From the NCBI GenBank assembly GCA_963575745.1, contig CAUYUJ010014618.1, forward strand, positions 239,517 to 303,516: DNA of 64,000 nt, written 5' to 3'. The notes below the pieces were generated by a model. The model saw nothing but the letters and a program-made list of their open reading frames with translations, was not told the origin of the DNA and searched no databases. The position numbers and the translations under genes were made by a program. Numbering within the stretch: position 1 is the first letter of the stretch; every line of letters starts with the position of its first letter. Source of the DNA: Prorocentrum cordatum (taxonomy: Eukaryota > Sar > Dinophyceae > Prorocentrales > Prorocentraceae). Shown piece by piece: positions 1-11,102 of this stretch.

Positions 1-33
1 CGAAAACGGCCTCCGGAGGCCGAAACAGGCGGC

Positions 34-91
34 AAACGTCGTCGTCGTCGTCGTCGACCTCGTCGCTCGTCGCTCGTCGATCATCGTCGTC
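34..91. repeat. (GTC)n-type microsatellite
   Basis: A run of CGT/GTC triplets with a few interruptions. It would encode homopolymeric peptides in every frame, so no gene is implied. Confidence 0.8.
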
Positions 92-1990
92 GCGCGCGCG
101 GGCGCGGGCGTGGTGCCGGGACCACGCGGCGGGCTTTGCGCTTGTACTCGAATCGCAAGCCACTGTGGTGCTCTCAGGCAGAGAGTGCTGCTCGCGCGCA
201 CACTATGGCGATCGCAGAGCGCCGCTGCTTCGCCATACCCCGCCCAGCCCAAGCGTTACCGTTACCCGGGGGGCACGACCCCCCCCCCCCCGGGTAACGA
301 GCGTTACCGGCCGGAATAAAAAAATGATCTCTAGGGGATGTGCAAATTATCAAGAAAACGCCAGATGGGGGACCGCCCCCCCACCTCCCCCCCTTCCCCG
401 GGAGGGGTCCAGACGCGCAAATCAGGAAGAAAACGCCAGATGCCCCCCCTCCCCCCTCCCCCCCCTTCCCCGGCAGAGCCACCCCAGCGACCCCCCCAAG
501 TGAAGCTCTTGCTTCGGCTCAGAGCTGAAGCTCTTGCTGAGGCTCCTTGTAGTTCACGCGCCGGATCGGCGGATTTCAAGCCAAGGGGGATGGCCGACGA
601 CGCCCGCGCTCGCTGCCACGAGCGGCCTCGGACGCTCCGGTGCCTTGCGCAGTGCCTCGCGGCATCGGTGTGCGTCGTTGCTTCCCCGCCCCTGCGAACG
701 CCGCCCAGAGAGGCCTCTCCTCGTGCGAGTCTTGCCTCTTCGAGGGCTCGCGGGCAGAAAGAGGACGAGGAGGAGGCGGCTCGAGGATCGAGGGCCCAGG
801 GTTCTGGACGGTCGCCTGTCCCAGCCCTCGTGCGTGGAGCTTCCGTCTGGCACGGAGAGCACGCCTGGCCCTCCCCCTTCCCGCTTCCCTTCACCTCGCG
901 CCCCCCCGCCCCTCCCTTGCCTCCTCCTCGCATCTTCCTCGCTTCCCTGCCACGCCCGCTCCGGGCGCCGCCCGCCGTCTCGGAGCGCGGCCCCCGAGCG
1001 CACATCGCCCTCCCGACCTGGCGTCCACGGTTTCACCGCCGGGCGCTTCTCGGAGGGCCCACCCCCCCGCGGAGCGCGTTCGGCGCGCGGACACCGCCCT
1101 TCGCTCGCGGCGCCCACCGCGCACCCGTCGCCCATGCTGGGCCCTTGCCCGTTTTGTAGCAGTGCCGGCCTGGGCTTTCGAGTCTGCCGCTGCTGTTTCT
1201 CCCTCGCTTTCCTCCTCCTTCTCCTCCTTCTCCTCATCCTCCTCCCTGTCCTCCCTGTCCTCGCCTTCGCCGTCGTCCCCTCCCCCCTTCGTCGCCGCCG
1301 CCACCGCCAGCTCTGTCGGCGTCTGCGTGGCGTCCTCATGTCGCGCAGCCACCCCTGCCGAAACGGAACTTGTTTCACCATGCCAACGCACTTCTGACGT
1401 GCATGATCTCTCTCTTTCTCTCTCTGTTGGTCATTGGATACCCTCTCAAGGCTCCGGGACCATCGGAAAACGGTTCGTCGTGATGGAGAATTGGTCCTGA
1501 GGAGTGGGTTGAGACCTCGGGGTCCACGTCGCGAAAAAACATCACGTCGGGGGGGTCCAAACGAGGCCTCACCCTCGTGACTTCGCCACGCGGGCAGCTG
1601 CCGCCACCTTGCTGCGCCCTCGGAAGGTCCAACGGCGGGGTGGGTTCCCACGCGGGCCCAAGGATACCTGCCCTCCGAGCGCGCAGATGGCGCGACGCCG
1701 CTGCGCCGCAGGGGGAGGGCCCAGCTCTTTGGCCAAAGGGCCTCGGCGCGGCGAGGAGGAGCCTTACCTCCCTGAAGCGTATCCCGGTCCCTGTGATCAG
1801 AAACGCCATGTTTGGGAGCCGGTTTCAGGGATTCCCTCGGTATCTAAGGGGGCATCCCTGGGATTGTCATCGCTTCGGGGTTGTCAATCTCAGGGAGAGG
1901 GGTAAGCTGCAGTCTGGTCAGGACCCTCAGGGGAATGGCGCTTCTGCCTCTCGTCGTTTGCTTGTTCCTCCTCGTCCTCCTCGTCCTCGA
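92..1990. other. GC-rich stretch without a supported gene
   Basis: Several long overlapping frames are open here on both strands. All are rich in Arg, Pro, Ala and Ser, have no recognisable domain, and none stands out from the others. Long open frames are expected by chance at this GC content. C- and T-rich tracts (280-290, 440-475, 1195-1260) are present. I see no promoter, RNA gene or terminator that I can defend. Confidence 0.6.
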
Positions 1991-1992
1991 GC

Positions 1993-2170
1993 TCGTGGGA
2001 ACCCATGCCAAGGAACACCCTGCGTGCCTCCAGGGTGCCCTGCGTTTCTTGGGCTTCGATGGTATTGTGATGGAAAGCGCGACGACCCCACTCCAAAAAT
2101 CAATGGACGTCCTGGGGTCTCGGGGTTGGGTTTCTTGTGGAAGGCCTCTTGTGGTCGAGCCCCCACTGTA
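1993..2170 (+). repeat. Family A inverted-repeat element, copy A1
   Basis: One of six copies of a roughly 180-bp element (others near 17092, 19661, 21069, 29967 and 63661). All share a core CCATGCCAAGAAACACC near the left end and a right end reading GGTTTCTTGTGG followed by a G/C-rich CCTCCACTG-like terminus. The two ends are imperfect inverted repeats of about 25 bp. The size and structure suit a non-autonomous DNA transposon (MITE-like). This copy has a diverged left end and ends in CCCCCACTGTA. Confidence 0.7.
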
Positions 2171-2345
2171 CCCCCGTGACTCCGCGTCTAGGACGCATCA
2201 GCGTCGATATCGGCGTTGGGCTATCGGTGGGGCTCAGCGCCGATGTGGCGCCGATGTGGCGCCGACTCGCAAGAGCCAGCGAGATGGCTGCGGAGGCCCC
2301 CAGGAGCTGCCATCGGAACCGCTCGGGGTGCCGCTCCCCGTCGTG
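2171..2345 (+). repeat. Family I element, copy I1
   Basis: Shares with 22618-22790 and 53236-53420 a block of degenerate GCGTCGATTA-type decamers followed by GCAAGAGCCAACAAGATGG-like sequence and a GGAGGCTCCC-like palindrome. A fragment lies near 15605-15655. The function is unknown; the pattern is that of a dispersed repeat. Confidence 0.55.
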
Positions 2346-2514
2346 CCCCTGGCGGCAGGACGCCGAGCGCGCCTGCCGCGCCCTTGCCGGCGCGCGACGG
2401 GCGGTGCCGCCGGACGCGCGCTCGTCGCGGCGGTTTGGCTCCCGCCGGGGGGGGGCCAGGCAGCCCCGCGACTCTGCTGCGGATTCCAAGCCCCAGTTGC
2501 CCTCGCCCCGCTGG

Positions 2515-2520
2515 GCGACG

Positions 2521-2560
<40 letters not shown>
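2515..2560. repeat. (CGACCA)n microsatellite
   Basis: About seven tandem CGACCA hexamers. They create a short His-Asp or Thr-Thr repeat in the overlapping frames, so those frames are not taken as coding. Confidence 0.85.
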
Positions 2561-3229
2561 TCTGGACGCTCTTGACTACTTCGAGGGAGCCCCCCGCTCG
2601 CACTAGCGAAACCCGACACATGTCGCCCCTTAGGCAGACTCTTCGGGGAAGAACCCCTCGGCCTCGTCCTTCGGCTTATAGCCCGCGAAGCAACCAACGA
2701 CTGCCGAGGGAGAAACAAAACCATGCAGGGAGGCCACTTCAGAGTCAAGCGAACGCGGCACCGAAGTGCCGTACACAACTGGCTGGACAATTGACTGAGC
2801 ATCCCCGCTGCTGCCTCCTGCCGCCCGCGCGCCTGCGGGCTCGGGCGCGGTGAACCGCGCGCTCCAGTACTCCACGGTTCCTGGTTCTGGCGCGCGGATG
2901 TCGACCAAACGTGCTGGGCGGCGGGGGGCCAGGCCGTGACGGAGACGGGCTCTCTGCGCCCGTCACCCACCCGACTGGCTCCCAAAACAGAGCCCGCCCA
3001 GCCCAAGACCGAACTTCACCGCGCTCCGAGCCGAGGCGCCGCATTCCTTACAACGAACCAGGTCGGCCTCTGGGTCACCTCCAGGGCCCAGGGGCGCCAA
3101 CGAGGCCTGCGCGATGGAGTGGCCCATGACAGTCCACGGGGTGCCTGCAAACTCGACGAGGGCTTCACCCTCCCCAGCAGCCCCCTCAGGAACAGCAGCA
3201 GGGGGCGGAGGCTGAGGATGGGGAGGCGG

Positions 3230-3437
<208 letters not shown>

Positions 3438-3501
3438 GGGGCTCCTGCCAACGGTGGCTTCGCCGCCTCTCCCAGATGTCTCCAGCCCTCCGAACTAAAC
3501 T

Positions 3502-4400
3502 CTAGCGCCGCATCCGAGGTCCCAACAACTCCCTCAGAGTCAACGAAACCCCCATCGACGCACAACTGTGGGGCCCTCGCATGCCATCTGGATGCGTCAT
3601 AGGCCACGGCCTCGACCCCCTGTGCAAAGGCGAGCTGCTGTGGGGGGGCGACCATTTCAGCGCATTTATTTTTGCCCAGTGGTCCGCGATCTGATTGCCG
3701 TGAATGAGCCAGTCGCCCTCGAAACAAACGGCGGAATCACGCGACCGATGGCTCTTGACCTTCACGATCGTGGCCTGTCGACCGATCCCCTCCCACCAGC
3801 GAACCCAAACATGCTTTCTAATATTCATGGGGTCGAGCGCCGCGCCTGGATTCACCGCGCACTCGATAGAACCAGCGCGGTCTGAATAGGCAGTCAGAGG
3901 GTCCTCGGGGTTCCATCCCGAGTACAAAGCAAGGACCTGGAAGGCCGCGTCCTTCTCGTCTCTCGCTACTTGCGCGGGGGCATAGCTGAGCGGCACGACC
4001 CCGAATGCTCCCGCGACAAGCTTGCCGCTGCCATCTGTTCGAATGATGGCCCAGCCAGCTCGGGCGAGACCTGCAAACCGAGTATCCCCCCCCAAAAAAA
4101 AGCATCCCCGTCCACAAAAAAAAACTTTGCCAGGAAAAACCCCAGCCCGCAGGGGGCCCGAACCTGCAGAGCCGGTCCTCCAAATGGGCCTCAGAGGCGG
4201 GAGCGCACGCGGCAGGGGGCGGGAAACGGCACCGACGGAACATGTCTTTCACATCCTCGCTTTTGGAGTTGATTGCCCAAGCAGCAGCCCGCACATGTGG
4301 CGGGCATTCGTCTCTACGGTGCGCCTCGATGCATGGGGCACTCGTAGAACCGATGAAACAAGGTGCCAGGTCCTCTACGCACCAAGCACCTGCCATGCTG
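3502..4400 (-). pseudogene. LINE RNase H region with His/Cys cluster
   Basis: LFHRFYECP at 4335-4365 resembles the His/Cys motif upstream of RNase H in related LINEs. The RNase H fold is seen as a VDGD motif just before three homopolymer runs (C8 4086-4093, A8 4094-4101, A9 4116-4124), then ARAGWAIIRTDGSGKL, AYSDRAGSIECA, KVKSHRS and GNQIADHWAK. The last three match the catalytic Asp, His and Asp blocks. The homopolymers split the domain between frames. Confidence 0.7.
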
Positions 4401-4824
4401 AGCTCTGCCATGCCTGTATAGCCCATCCTGTGGCCAAGGGGGCCCACCGACAAGGCTCCGAAGAATCGTTTTGTGGTGGGCCGTCCAGGCCCCACTCTCA
4501 GATGTTACCAGAAGGTGGCCCAGCGGGCCCCAGTGGAGCTGCGGGGCCCACCCAGCCCCCAACCTCCTGACCGACAGGACATCAGAGGCGACGATGGCGG
4601 CCTCCCTTGATCGGGCAGCGATGAAGCCAGGCGTGAACACGAACATTGAATATTCAATTTCCTGAAACTGGATGGAAAAGGCCTTGGGCATCACTATTCC
4701 TATCCTGGCCATGCACAGGAGAAGGACTTGGCCAGGGTCAACACAGTGCGCCCACGGCTTGTCTTTGCTCAGGAGCTCTTTACCAGCCTCCCAGCACCCA
4801 TGCATGGGGCCGCGCCCTGGAAGC

Positions 4825-5481
4825 TCAGAGAGGGCGGGGTAGGCCCACTGCTGGGGCACCTCCGCATCGCGCGCAATCCATGGGGCCCCCAGAGGATCTT
4901 CTGGGGGGCACCCTGAGCCTGAGCCCGACAGAAGTGCCCACCAGGAGACGACCCTCAGCCCTGAGGGCTGGCACTCGAAGGCCGCGTAGCTTTAAATCCG
5001 AAAGCCCCGTGACCGCACTGCCCCACATGGAAGTCGCAGTGAGCGACCCTGTCCTAATTGTATTGCAGCTGGCGCCAGCGGCGCGCAGCTGCTGGACTCT
5101 CGCCGAGACTCTCTTGGCCTTGGCGAGCCTGTTGGTTTGTTCCCCCACCCTCCTCGCCGACCCGTCGTTAGCATCGGTGCCCAAGCACCTGGCCCCTGTG
5201 AGGCGGTCCTCAACATCGAGGGTCCACTGCACATTGGGCTGAACGGCCAGGCCGAGCGACGAAGCTAAAAATCCAGCCTTGGCCCAGTTCACCTTCAACT
5301 GCTTTCCCTGGAGGCCACGGGCCAGAGCCATCATGGCCCCAGGGAACTGAGAAACCACTTGCTCAATCGAGCCGACAGCCTGCAGCGACACACCGTCCAC
5401 TAGATTTTGGGAACGCACAACTGGGAACTCCGTCTGGAGCTGCGCGAGCAAGGTGTGCGCAAGCAGTTTGGCAAGCGCCAA
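4825..5481 (-). pseudogene. LINE reverse transcriptase, C-terminal half
   Basis: Contains QNLVDGVSLQAVG in the position of motif C; the usual Asp-Asp pair is replaced by Asp-Gly, which would abolish polymerase activity. LKVNWAKAGFLASS follows, at the place of the thumb-proximal LNxxKTxxL motif, then a Trp-Gly block around 5010-5040 typical of the region after the thumb. Confidence 0.6.
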
Positions 5482-5965
5482 GGCGAAACTGCCCCCCTCC
5501 CAGGCCGCTCGCCGAGGAAGCTTACGCGCCGATCAGAGGCAACGCAGGGGGGGCAGAAAGGGGGTCCCGTGTGGCAGGCTTCCTGACGCAGCTCCTCGTG
5601 ACTGATGAATTCGCAGTACTTACTGAGGTCCAGCATACCGCTGGCAGCACTGAGGCCCTTCAAGCGCGCTGTGCGCTGCAGCGCATTGTGAACAAGACCA
5701 GACCTGTTGCAGGTGTGCCCAGCATCACCCCAGAACGCGGTATTTCCCAAGGACAGCTCCCGTCGACGGGCGACGACTTGGCGGCGCCTCGACCGCGCGC
5801 GAGTCCAAATGGGGAACCAGCGCGATGGGCCGAACCCCTCCTGGGGGGCTGGGCCTGCTGAGGAAGGACAAGCAGCAGCCGCGGATCCTGGTCCTCTGGG
5901 GAAGCTCCCCACGCATGCAGGATATCTATGAACGCTTGCCTGTACGAGCTAGGAAGGTGTAGCAT
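5400..5965 (-). pseudogene. LINE reverse transcriptase, N-terminal half
   Basis: Read across overlapping frames, this part shows GGVRPIALVPHL near 5830-5870 (fingers motif with the Arg-Pro-Ile block) and GMLDLSKYCEFISHEEL near 5590-5650, which corresponds to motif A (first catalytic Asp). At least two frame changes are needed, so it cannot encode a continuous enzyme as it stands. Confidence 0.6.
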
Positions 5966-6486
5966 CTGCCTCGGATGGAATTATCCCACCCAAGGCCAAC
6001 TTGCGCAGGGTAGCTGCCGAGCACCCTGTCTAGCTGCTCCAAGGTCATTGGCGGGAGCGCGGCAGATGGGCCCAGTCTGTCCGCCGACCCCGCCGAGGCC
6101 GCGTGCCCCCCGAGGCCCCCGCAAGTCCCAGCAGAACTTCCGCCGACCCCGCACTCCCCCTCATTGGGTCGAGTCACCTCCCACTCCATGGGAGGGCGCT
6201 CCTGAGCTCGACCCTCGTTGGCCCGCGTGGGCCTCCACGTGCCCATGGTTTGTTCAAGAGCTTCTTGTCCAGAGATGGGAAGAGGCGGCCCCTGGTCCTG
6301 GTCGTCAGTCTGAAGGGCCGACGGCTGGGCACTGCGGCGCGCAAACCGAAAAGCGACACTGCCGCCGTTGTTCACCGCCTTCTGGGCCCACTCTCTCCAA
6401 ATTCTGGCTGCTTCAGCTCTACTGGCTCGCTGGAGCGACTGCAAATGAATCCTGAGAGCTTCGAAGAAGTCAGTGGTCCTGGCCAA
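5926..6486 (-). pseudogene. LINE segment between endonuclease and reverse transcriptase
   Basis: Carries the sequence after the endonuclease frame is lost. It contains TLEQLDRVLGSYPAQVGLGW, resembling the stretch ahead of the fingers domain in dinoflagellate LINE proteins, where a Gly-Trp-Asp segment introduces the reverse transcriptase. It stops at 5926, and the reading then passes into two other frames. Confidence 0.5.
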
Positions 6487-7710
6487 CTGCCCAGGTCACC
6501 CGACGCTAACAAATCTGCAAGCTCGAGCTTGCTAGTCTCCGACCACCTGCCAAGAGATCCAGACTCAGGCCGGTTACACATCACAGTGCGACGGGCGACT
6601 CTGCGCTGCCGTTGGAGAGCCTGGAGGCGTGACATTCGCTTAGCTTTGGCAGCGACTCCAAGCTCTGAAAGGCGGAAGGCGGCCGAGTAGAAAATCGCCC
6701 ACATCTTATACTCCGAACTAGAGTGCTGCTTCAGGGTGCGATCCCAGGCCAGGTCAAGGGGCCCATGGGCAACCTGTAAGCCCCTCTCTCTCCCAGCCCA
6801 GGCCGACCTGGACCAACTGGCTAAATTACGGAACTCCGCCAAGTACCTCTCAGACAGCCGAAACCAAAGCGCGCGCGCCTCGTTGAGATCATTAGGGGGC
6901 GCCCTTCCGAGATCCCAGGACCACTCCTCAGGCGTCGCCGCATTGGGGGCAGGCCTGGCGGGGGGCGCCTTGTCAATAGGAAACTTGAGCAGAAAAACTG
7001 GGCGCGCAACTCGAGCTTCGACTCCGTGGCCCCCCAGGCGCACCTGCATTGGAATGCGGGTCTGCAGCGTCGCGCCCTCGATCGGCACCGCCGACTGGGC
7101 GAATCTGCTCAGGATCCTGGAACAGACGCCAAAGTCGAGCTCGCGCCCGCCACGCGTCGGAGCCGAAGGGGGCAGCAGCACTCCCCCTTCCTTGGCCATC
7201 CACTCGACCAGGACATCTGGCTCCATGTTAAAGTCGCCCAGGACGACCCATAGCCCTGGGAGCGAGCCAACACACTCCAGCAACTGACTAAGGATCCGAA
7301 CGCTCTCTCCCGCTAGCCCTATCCCCGTCGCGAGGTAGAGGCTGGTCACGTGGAGTGGCACATGGATGCCAACGTTGAGTCTCGCCGCTTCGATCCTGCG
7401 AGCGGGGAGCTTCTCACGCGCCAGCCCTGGCCCCCTCGTGGCCGTCAGGCTACTCAGGATGGCTGCGGCCCCGCTGGGGTGGAGCGCGCCCTCGCCCGTC
7501 GATTCAGCTGCCCGCCCGAGCCAGCTGAGGGATCGCCGCTCCGCCCAGCGCTTCGCTGAGCCCAGCATGATGTCGCTCTTGGGCCTGTGCTCCTGCATGC
7601 AGGCCACGTCTGGCAAGGTGTGCCCAGGGCTCTCCTGCGCCCGCTCCAGCAACGCCTGCCCCGATGACCACTGGGTCGCATTGGCCGTTCACAAACAGAC
7701 GTCGTGCTTG
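6372..7710 (-). pseudogene. LINE endonuclease (EEP / AP-endonuclease-like)
   Basis: This frame encodes DVACMQEHRPKSD near its start, matching the catalytic Glu motif of exonuclease-endonuclease-phosphatase (EEP) domains. It also has WVVLGDFNMEPD around 7215-7250, matching the conserved GDFN motif. In the family this domain nicks target DNA to prime reverse transcription. The coding sense appears to begin upstream of the first Met, near 7710. The C-terminal part lacks clear motifs and is probably the linker towards the reverse transcriptase. The frame ends at 6372 while the neighbouring frame (to 6486) overlaps and continues, which implies a frameshift near 6400-6480. Confidence 0.7.
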
Positions 7711-7792
7711 CCAATCGGCGCCAGTCCTGCCAGCGCCCAGTCTCGTTCGCCTTGATGCGCCACAGCCCACCTGGAGGCGCGAACCTCCCGAC

Positions 7793-8610
7793 TCAATGCG
7801 GAGGGACGAAGCTCACCTCGACGCTGAGGGGCTGCCCCCCAACAGGCGGCCGCGACCACAGCTCGGGGCCCGCGCCCCCGCGCGTCACCGCCAGCCCGGA
7901 CCCCCTTCTGCAAGCCGCCTGCCACCCATGCCTGGCCCTCTTGGAGTGGGGGCCCAGGCTCTCGAGCAGCCGCGTGCACTTGTCGGGGCCGGCGATGTCG
8001 CGACCTGCTGAGGCGAATGCATGGCGCAGCTCTTCATTTGACTCGTCGAACTGAACAGACTGAGAGCCGCCATCAGCCCCTGCAGCGCCGCCAGCAGGGG
8101 CATCACCTTCACCAGCGTTTGTGCCCATCGGCTCGGGGATCTCGGGCGCGAGCCCCTTCTTCTTAGCCGCCGCAGCTTTGCGGACGGCGTCGGTGTTGAT
8201 GCCGAATCTGCCTCCGCCCTTCTGCAGACACTTCTCCAAAACGTCGAGCATCGCGATCTCATGCTGGGGCTCGGCCGTACCTTCAGGTGGATATTGGAGT
8301 ATGTCGTCCGCCTTGGCTCGCTGGACGTGGGGCCCCAGCTCCTTGAGAGATTCGCGATGCTTGGTCAGCTGGGCGGACTCACCCTCGAAGGCCTTCTGAG
8401 CCTGTCGCAGAGCCTCTTGCGCAGCTGCCACTCGTCCTGTGGCCGCCTCCACCTGCGTCTCCTTACGCTGCTTCCTCCGAAGCAGGTCCTGCAGCCCCTT
8501 CGTAGCCAGGCCCACGGGCTTCTCATGGTTCTGACGAAGGGCCTGCTCCACATATGATGACTCCTGTCGTGCAACTCCCTTAGCTTGAAGAAGCTTGACC
8601 AGCTGCTCGA
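7793..8610 (-). pseudogene. LINE helical linker region
   Basis: Continues from the zinc finger after the G12 tract. It has long Gln/Glu/Lys/Ala-rich stretches (for example ATGRVAAAQEALRQAQKAF) typical of a coiled coil, then an Ala/Gly-rich acidic segment. It probably corresponds to an oligomerisation or RNA-binding region between the zinc finger and the endonuclease. No enzymatic motif is visible. The frame closes near 7793, short of the endonuclease. Confidence 0.45.
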
Positions 8611-8611
8611 A

Positions 8612-8957
8612 TGAGAGCGAGGAGGGATCAGCGCCGCCGCCGCCGCCTGCAGACCCACGAGGGGGGGGGGGGTCCGCTGGCCCAACGCCCGCGCGGCGGA
8701 GCTTGCCCTCCTGGCATGCGCTCACGTTGCTGTTGCTCACGGTGCTTCTTCTGCTGAGCGAGAATCGGTTGAGGCGCGATGGTTCCACACTCCCTGCATG
8801 CACTGCGGAAGTGATAGTTGAGGAAGCTGCACCCTCGGCATTCCCAGGCTTCTTTTTCTGGGTCTTCATGGCGCTGTCGCTTCATGTCCCATGAATTACT
8901 GGCGATGGCTCTGGCTCGCTGCGTCACTTCCAAGTGCGCGGACCCAAAGGCTTGCAC
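8612..8957 (-). pseudogene. LINE zinc-finger segment (RanBP2-type)
   Basis: The frame encodes a zinc ribbon with the spacing W-x-C-x2-C-x10-C-x2-C (Cys 40, 43, 54 and 57 counted from the frame's upstream end), the signature of RanBP2-type fingers that bind RNA or ubiquitin. It is followed by a Gln/Arg-rich basic stretch. No ATG is obvious at the upstream end (the first possible start is GTG), so the true start is not known. The frame is lost at a run of twelve G (8661-8672), after which the next frame carries the sequence on. It is probably the N-terminal nucleic-acid-binding part of the LINE protein. Confidence 0.6.
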
Positions 8958-9070
8958 GCAAAATCAGCTCTAACCTGGAAGTGGCCACGACCACGACCAC
9001 CACGACGACGACGACTGCGGCGGCGGCGGCGATTCAAGCAACCCGTCGGGCGGCGGGGGGTGGGGTTCGC

Positions 9071-9232
9071 CACCTATCGACCTATCGACCCGCACCTTCC
9101 GAGCGGAATGTGCCGCCGCGATGCGGCCGCAGCGGCCACCGCTGCGGCCTCGACCATGGCCGCCACTGTTGTCGCAGCGGCGGCCGCAGCGGCGCGGCAC
9201 CTGTCGCGCGGAACGTGCGGAAGGTGCCAGTC
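9071..9232 (+). repeat. Family J element, copy J1
   Basis: Related to 22968-23092. It begins ACCTATCGACC...GCACCTT, has a central (GCGGCC)n-type block, and ends TCGCGCGGAACGTGCGGAAGGTGCC. The two ends are inverted repeats. Confidence 0.5.
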
Positions 9233-9301
9233 GATGCAGTCGTGGGCATTTTTGTGGGTTTTTTTTTTCCGCACGTTTTCGTAGATTCTCGGCGGCTTGA
9301 C

Positions 9302-9434
9302 AATCTTGCGACGACGAGGACGGTGACGACGATGACGACGAGGACGACGACGACGACGACGAGGACGAAGACGAGGACGATGACGAGGACGACGACGTCG
9401 ACGACGACGACGATGACGACGAGAACGAGCAGCA
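9302..9434. repeat. (GAC/GAG)n microsatellite
   Basis: GAC, GAG and GAT triplets over about 130 bp; acidic or Ser/Arg homopolymers in the frames across it are by-products. Confidence 0.9.
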
Positions 9435-9500
9435 GGCGACACCGTGCCACGGGGCTCGCCTCCAGGAGCTGGGCCCGCTTGGACAAACCACGATTGGGGT

Positions 9501-9667
9501 AAGTCGGGCACGTCCCTCTACAGGGGGGATATTCAAAAATTGCCAAGGAATCGTATGGGGACGATTTTTCTAATACTACTACTTAGTACTACTTGGGCGT
9601 TTCGTTGGCATTTTGACTATTCTGAGCTCTTCGCCCAAATCCGCCTGTGGGAGGACGTGCCCGACCT
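9501..9667 (+). repeat. Family D palindromic-end element, copy D1
   Basis: The left end AGTCGGGCACGTCCC and the right end GGACGTGCCCGACC are inverted repeats with an AT-richer middle. Related copies or fragments lie at 12421, 25310, 27403, 50874, 58054 and 59960. It is probably a small non-autonomous DNA transposon. Confidence 0.7.
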
Positions 9668-9777
9668 AACGATAGGGGGGCGTTCTGGGAGCATCGTCGT
9701 GGTTCTCCAGCATCGGCGGCTGCATCTCGCTGGGTGCTCTTATGGGTGCCTGCCTCGTCCCGAACTCAGAGGATGAA

Positions 9778-9924
9778 AAGATACCCATACCTCTACCCTT
9801 GCCTCGTTTTCCCTTTTTGTTTGGCCTCCTGGGAGGCCGTCGTCGCCACTGCTGGATTCGCCTCGAAATTCTCCTCAGAACGCACCCCGGGAGAGGTCTG
9901 GGGAGTAGCGGTATCGGTACCTTC
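9778..9924 (+). repeat. Family E inverted-repeat element, copy E1
   Basis: The ends AGATACCCATACC and GGTATCGGTACCTT are imperfect inverted repeats. The core includes GGAGGCCGTCGTCGCCAC and TGGATTCGCCTCG. It is related to 17841-17950, 20953-21073 and 52939-53082, with a fragment near 49303. Confidence 0.65.
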
Positions 9925-10302
9925 TGGTTTTTCCACGAACGTCGGCCGCACAGCCCTTCTATGGTCCGAAAGCCAGGGGGGACCACGGTCTGTTCTGGGC
10001 CACCGCCCTCGCGCCAGGAGTGTTTCCAGCAGCTGCGGCTGTCGAGAGCGTTCAGCAAGGGTCCGGGTCGTTCCGATCGGCCGCCAGCGGCTCGAGGTGT
10101 GGCCTGATTTCAGGAAAGTAGAGAGCTGTGGGCTTCCCCCATGAGAGGAGCGGGACTCCACCAGGCAGGGTGGACACCAGCCAGAGGTGGCATACGCACG
10201 TGGAGGGCAGCGTAGGGCTTGTGTTTTCTGCGAGGAGCGCTCTTGTGAGTCACCACGGTCTCCGCTCATGCCTGTCGGGTGCCATCCTTTCTGGCCAGTG
10301 CT

Positions 10303-10434
10303 TTGGCATCGCTCGGACGTGTGCATTTTTCTTCGTCGTGGACCATCGAGTAGCATCCTGGATCACTTTGCGGATGAAAGAGACACGCACGAACTCGAAA
10401 CATGCACGGAGAATGCGGGTCCGAGCGACGGCGA
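10303..10434 (+). repeat. Family F inverted-repeat element, copy F1
   Basis: The left end GGCATCGCTCGGACGTG and the right end GTCCGAGCGACGGC are inverted repeats. The inner block ACCATCGAG is shared with copies at 11898, 52866, 62754 and (inverted) 63088. Confidence 0.65.
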
Positions 10435-10599
10435 GGTTCAATCTGGGGCTTCAGGGTCGAGGACGATGTGCAGGCCCCCAGGGCCGCTGACAGGAGGGCC
10501 CTGTGCTCTGTGCCGGGGCCCGAGGATGACCCAGGCCAGGCGCGGTGCTGGCCCAGCGGTGTGGTGTGCTGCAGTTTGTCCATCGCCTGCATGTGCTCG

Positions 10600-10825
10600 T
10601 TCTTCATGCATTGTTTTGCTGATCGGCGCGGGCCCCCAAACCCCCCTCCCCCGTCCTTGGAGTAGATCTTGGCTGTTTTCTGGCGCCTGCTTCGAGCGGG
10701 TGGAGTCTCCCCCCAAGGCCGCACTCTTGCAACAGTCGCACTAAGCAGAGGTCTGTAGCCAGACCCACCCCCCACCTTGCCGCCCAATGTCGAAACGCCG
10801 AACAAACAATCGCTCACCATGTTGC
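10600..10825 (+). repeat. Family M repeat, copy M1
   Basis: Clearly homologous to 26207-26595 (shared GGAGTCTC, TTGCAACAGTCGCA, AATGTCGAAACGCCGAA and others). The second copy carries an extra piece of about 190 bp absent here. Confidence 0.6.
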
Positions 10826-11018
10826 TGTGTGCGACGTTCCGTACGCTGCACCTTCAGCGAAGCTCGATCGCAGTTCGCATTTCCATCTGCTGCTCGCGCT
10901 TGAGGACTCTGCGCCGCGGACTGAATTAGAAGTACTGCTGCTTGTGTCCTGCGAGGGTCGCGGCTTGGCCCGCCAAAGAAAGTCTTGGACGGGAGGACCA
11001 GCAAGCATTGATCAAGGC

Positions 11019-11102
11019 GCGTGGTTTCGCGATGGGTCTCGCTTCCACACACTTCGACGCGCTCCGTCACCAGAGCGGGCGGCGCTGGCTTCATGTCTTT
11101 TT
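11019..11102 (+). repeat. Family N repeat, copy N1, left part
   Basis: Resembles 19849-19930 (GATGGGTCTCGCTTCCA and CGCTCCGTCACC). Its counterpart continues at 11358-11430 after the family G hairpin (shared GGATCTGG and CGCCAGAGCCACG), so N1 looks split by G1. Confidence 0.45.

Larger units (their letters stand above)
3502..8957 (-). mobile_element. Decayed LINE-type (non-LTR) retrotransposon
   Basis: On the minus strand, the domains run in the order expected for a non-LTR retrotransposon: RanBP2-type zinc finger (about 8780-8845), helical charged region (7800-8610), EEP endonuclease (6372-7710), reverse transcriptase pieces (4825-5965), a His/Cys cluster (near 4350) and RNase H (3502-4130). 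No single frame covers the element; the reading changes frame at least five times, so it is a relic or carries sequencing indels. I did not find a poly-A tail or target duplication. Its autonomous relatives are common in dinoflagellate genomes (family knowledge). Confidence 0.8.

Noticed and set aside
554-1651. Long minus-strand frame (365 codons) and overlapping plus-strand frames
   Set aside because: Arg/Pro/Ser-rich, no domain, and several competing frames are equally open because the DNA is GC-rich.
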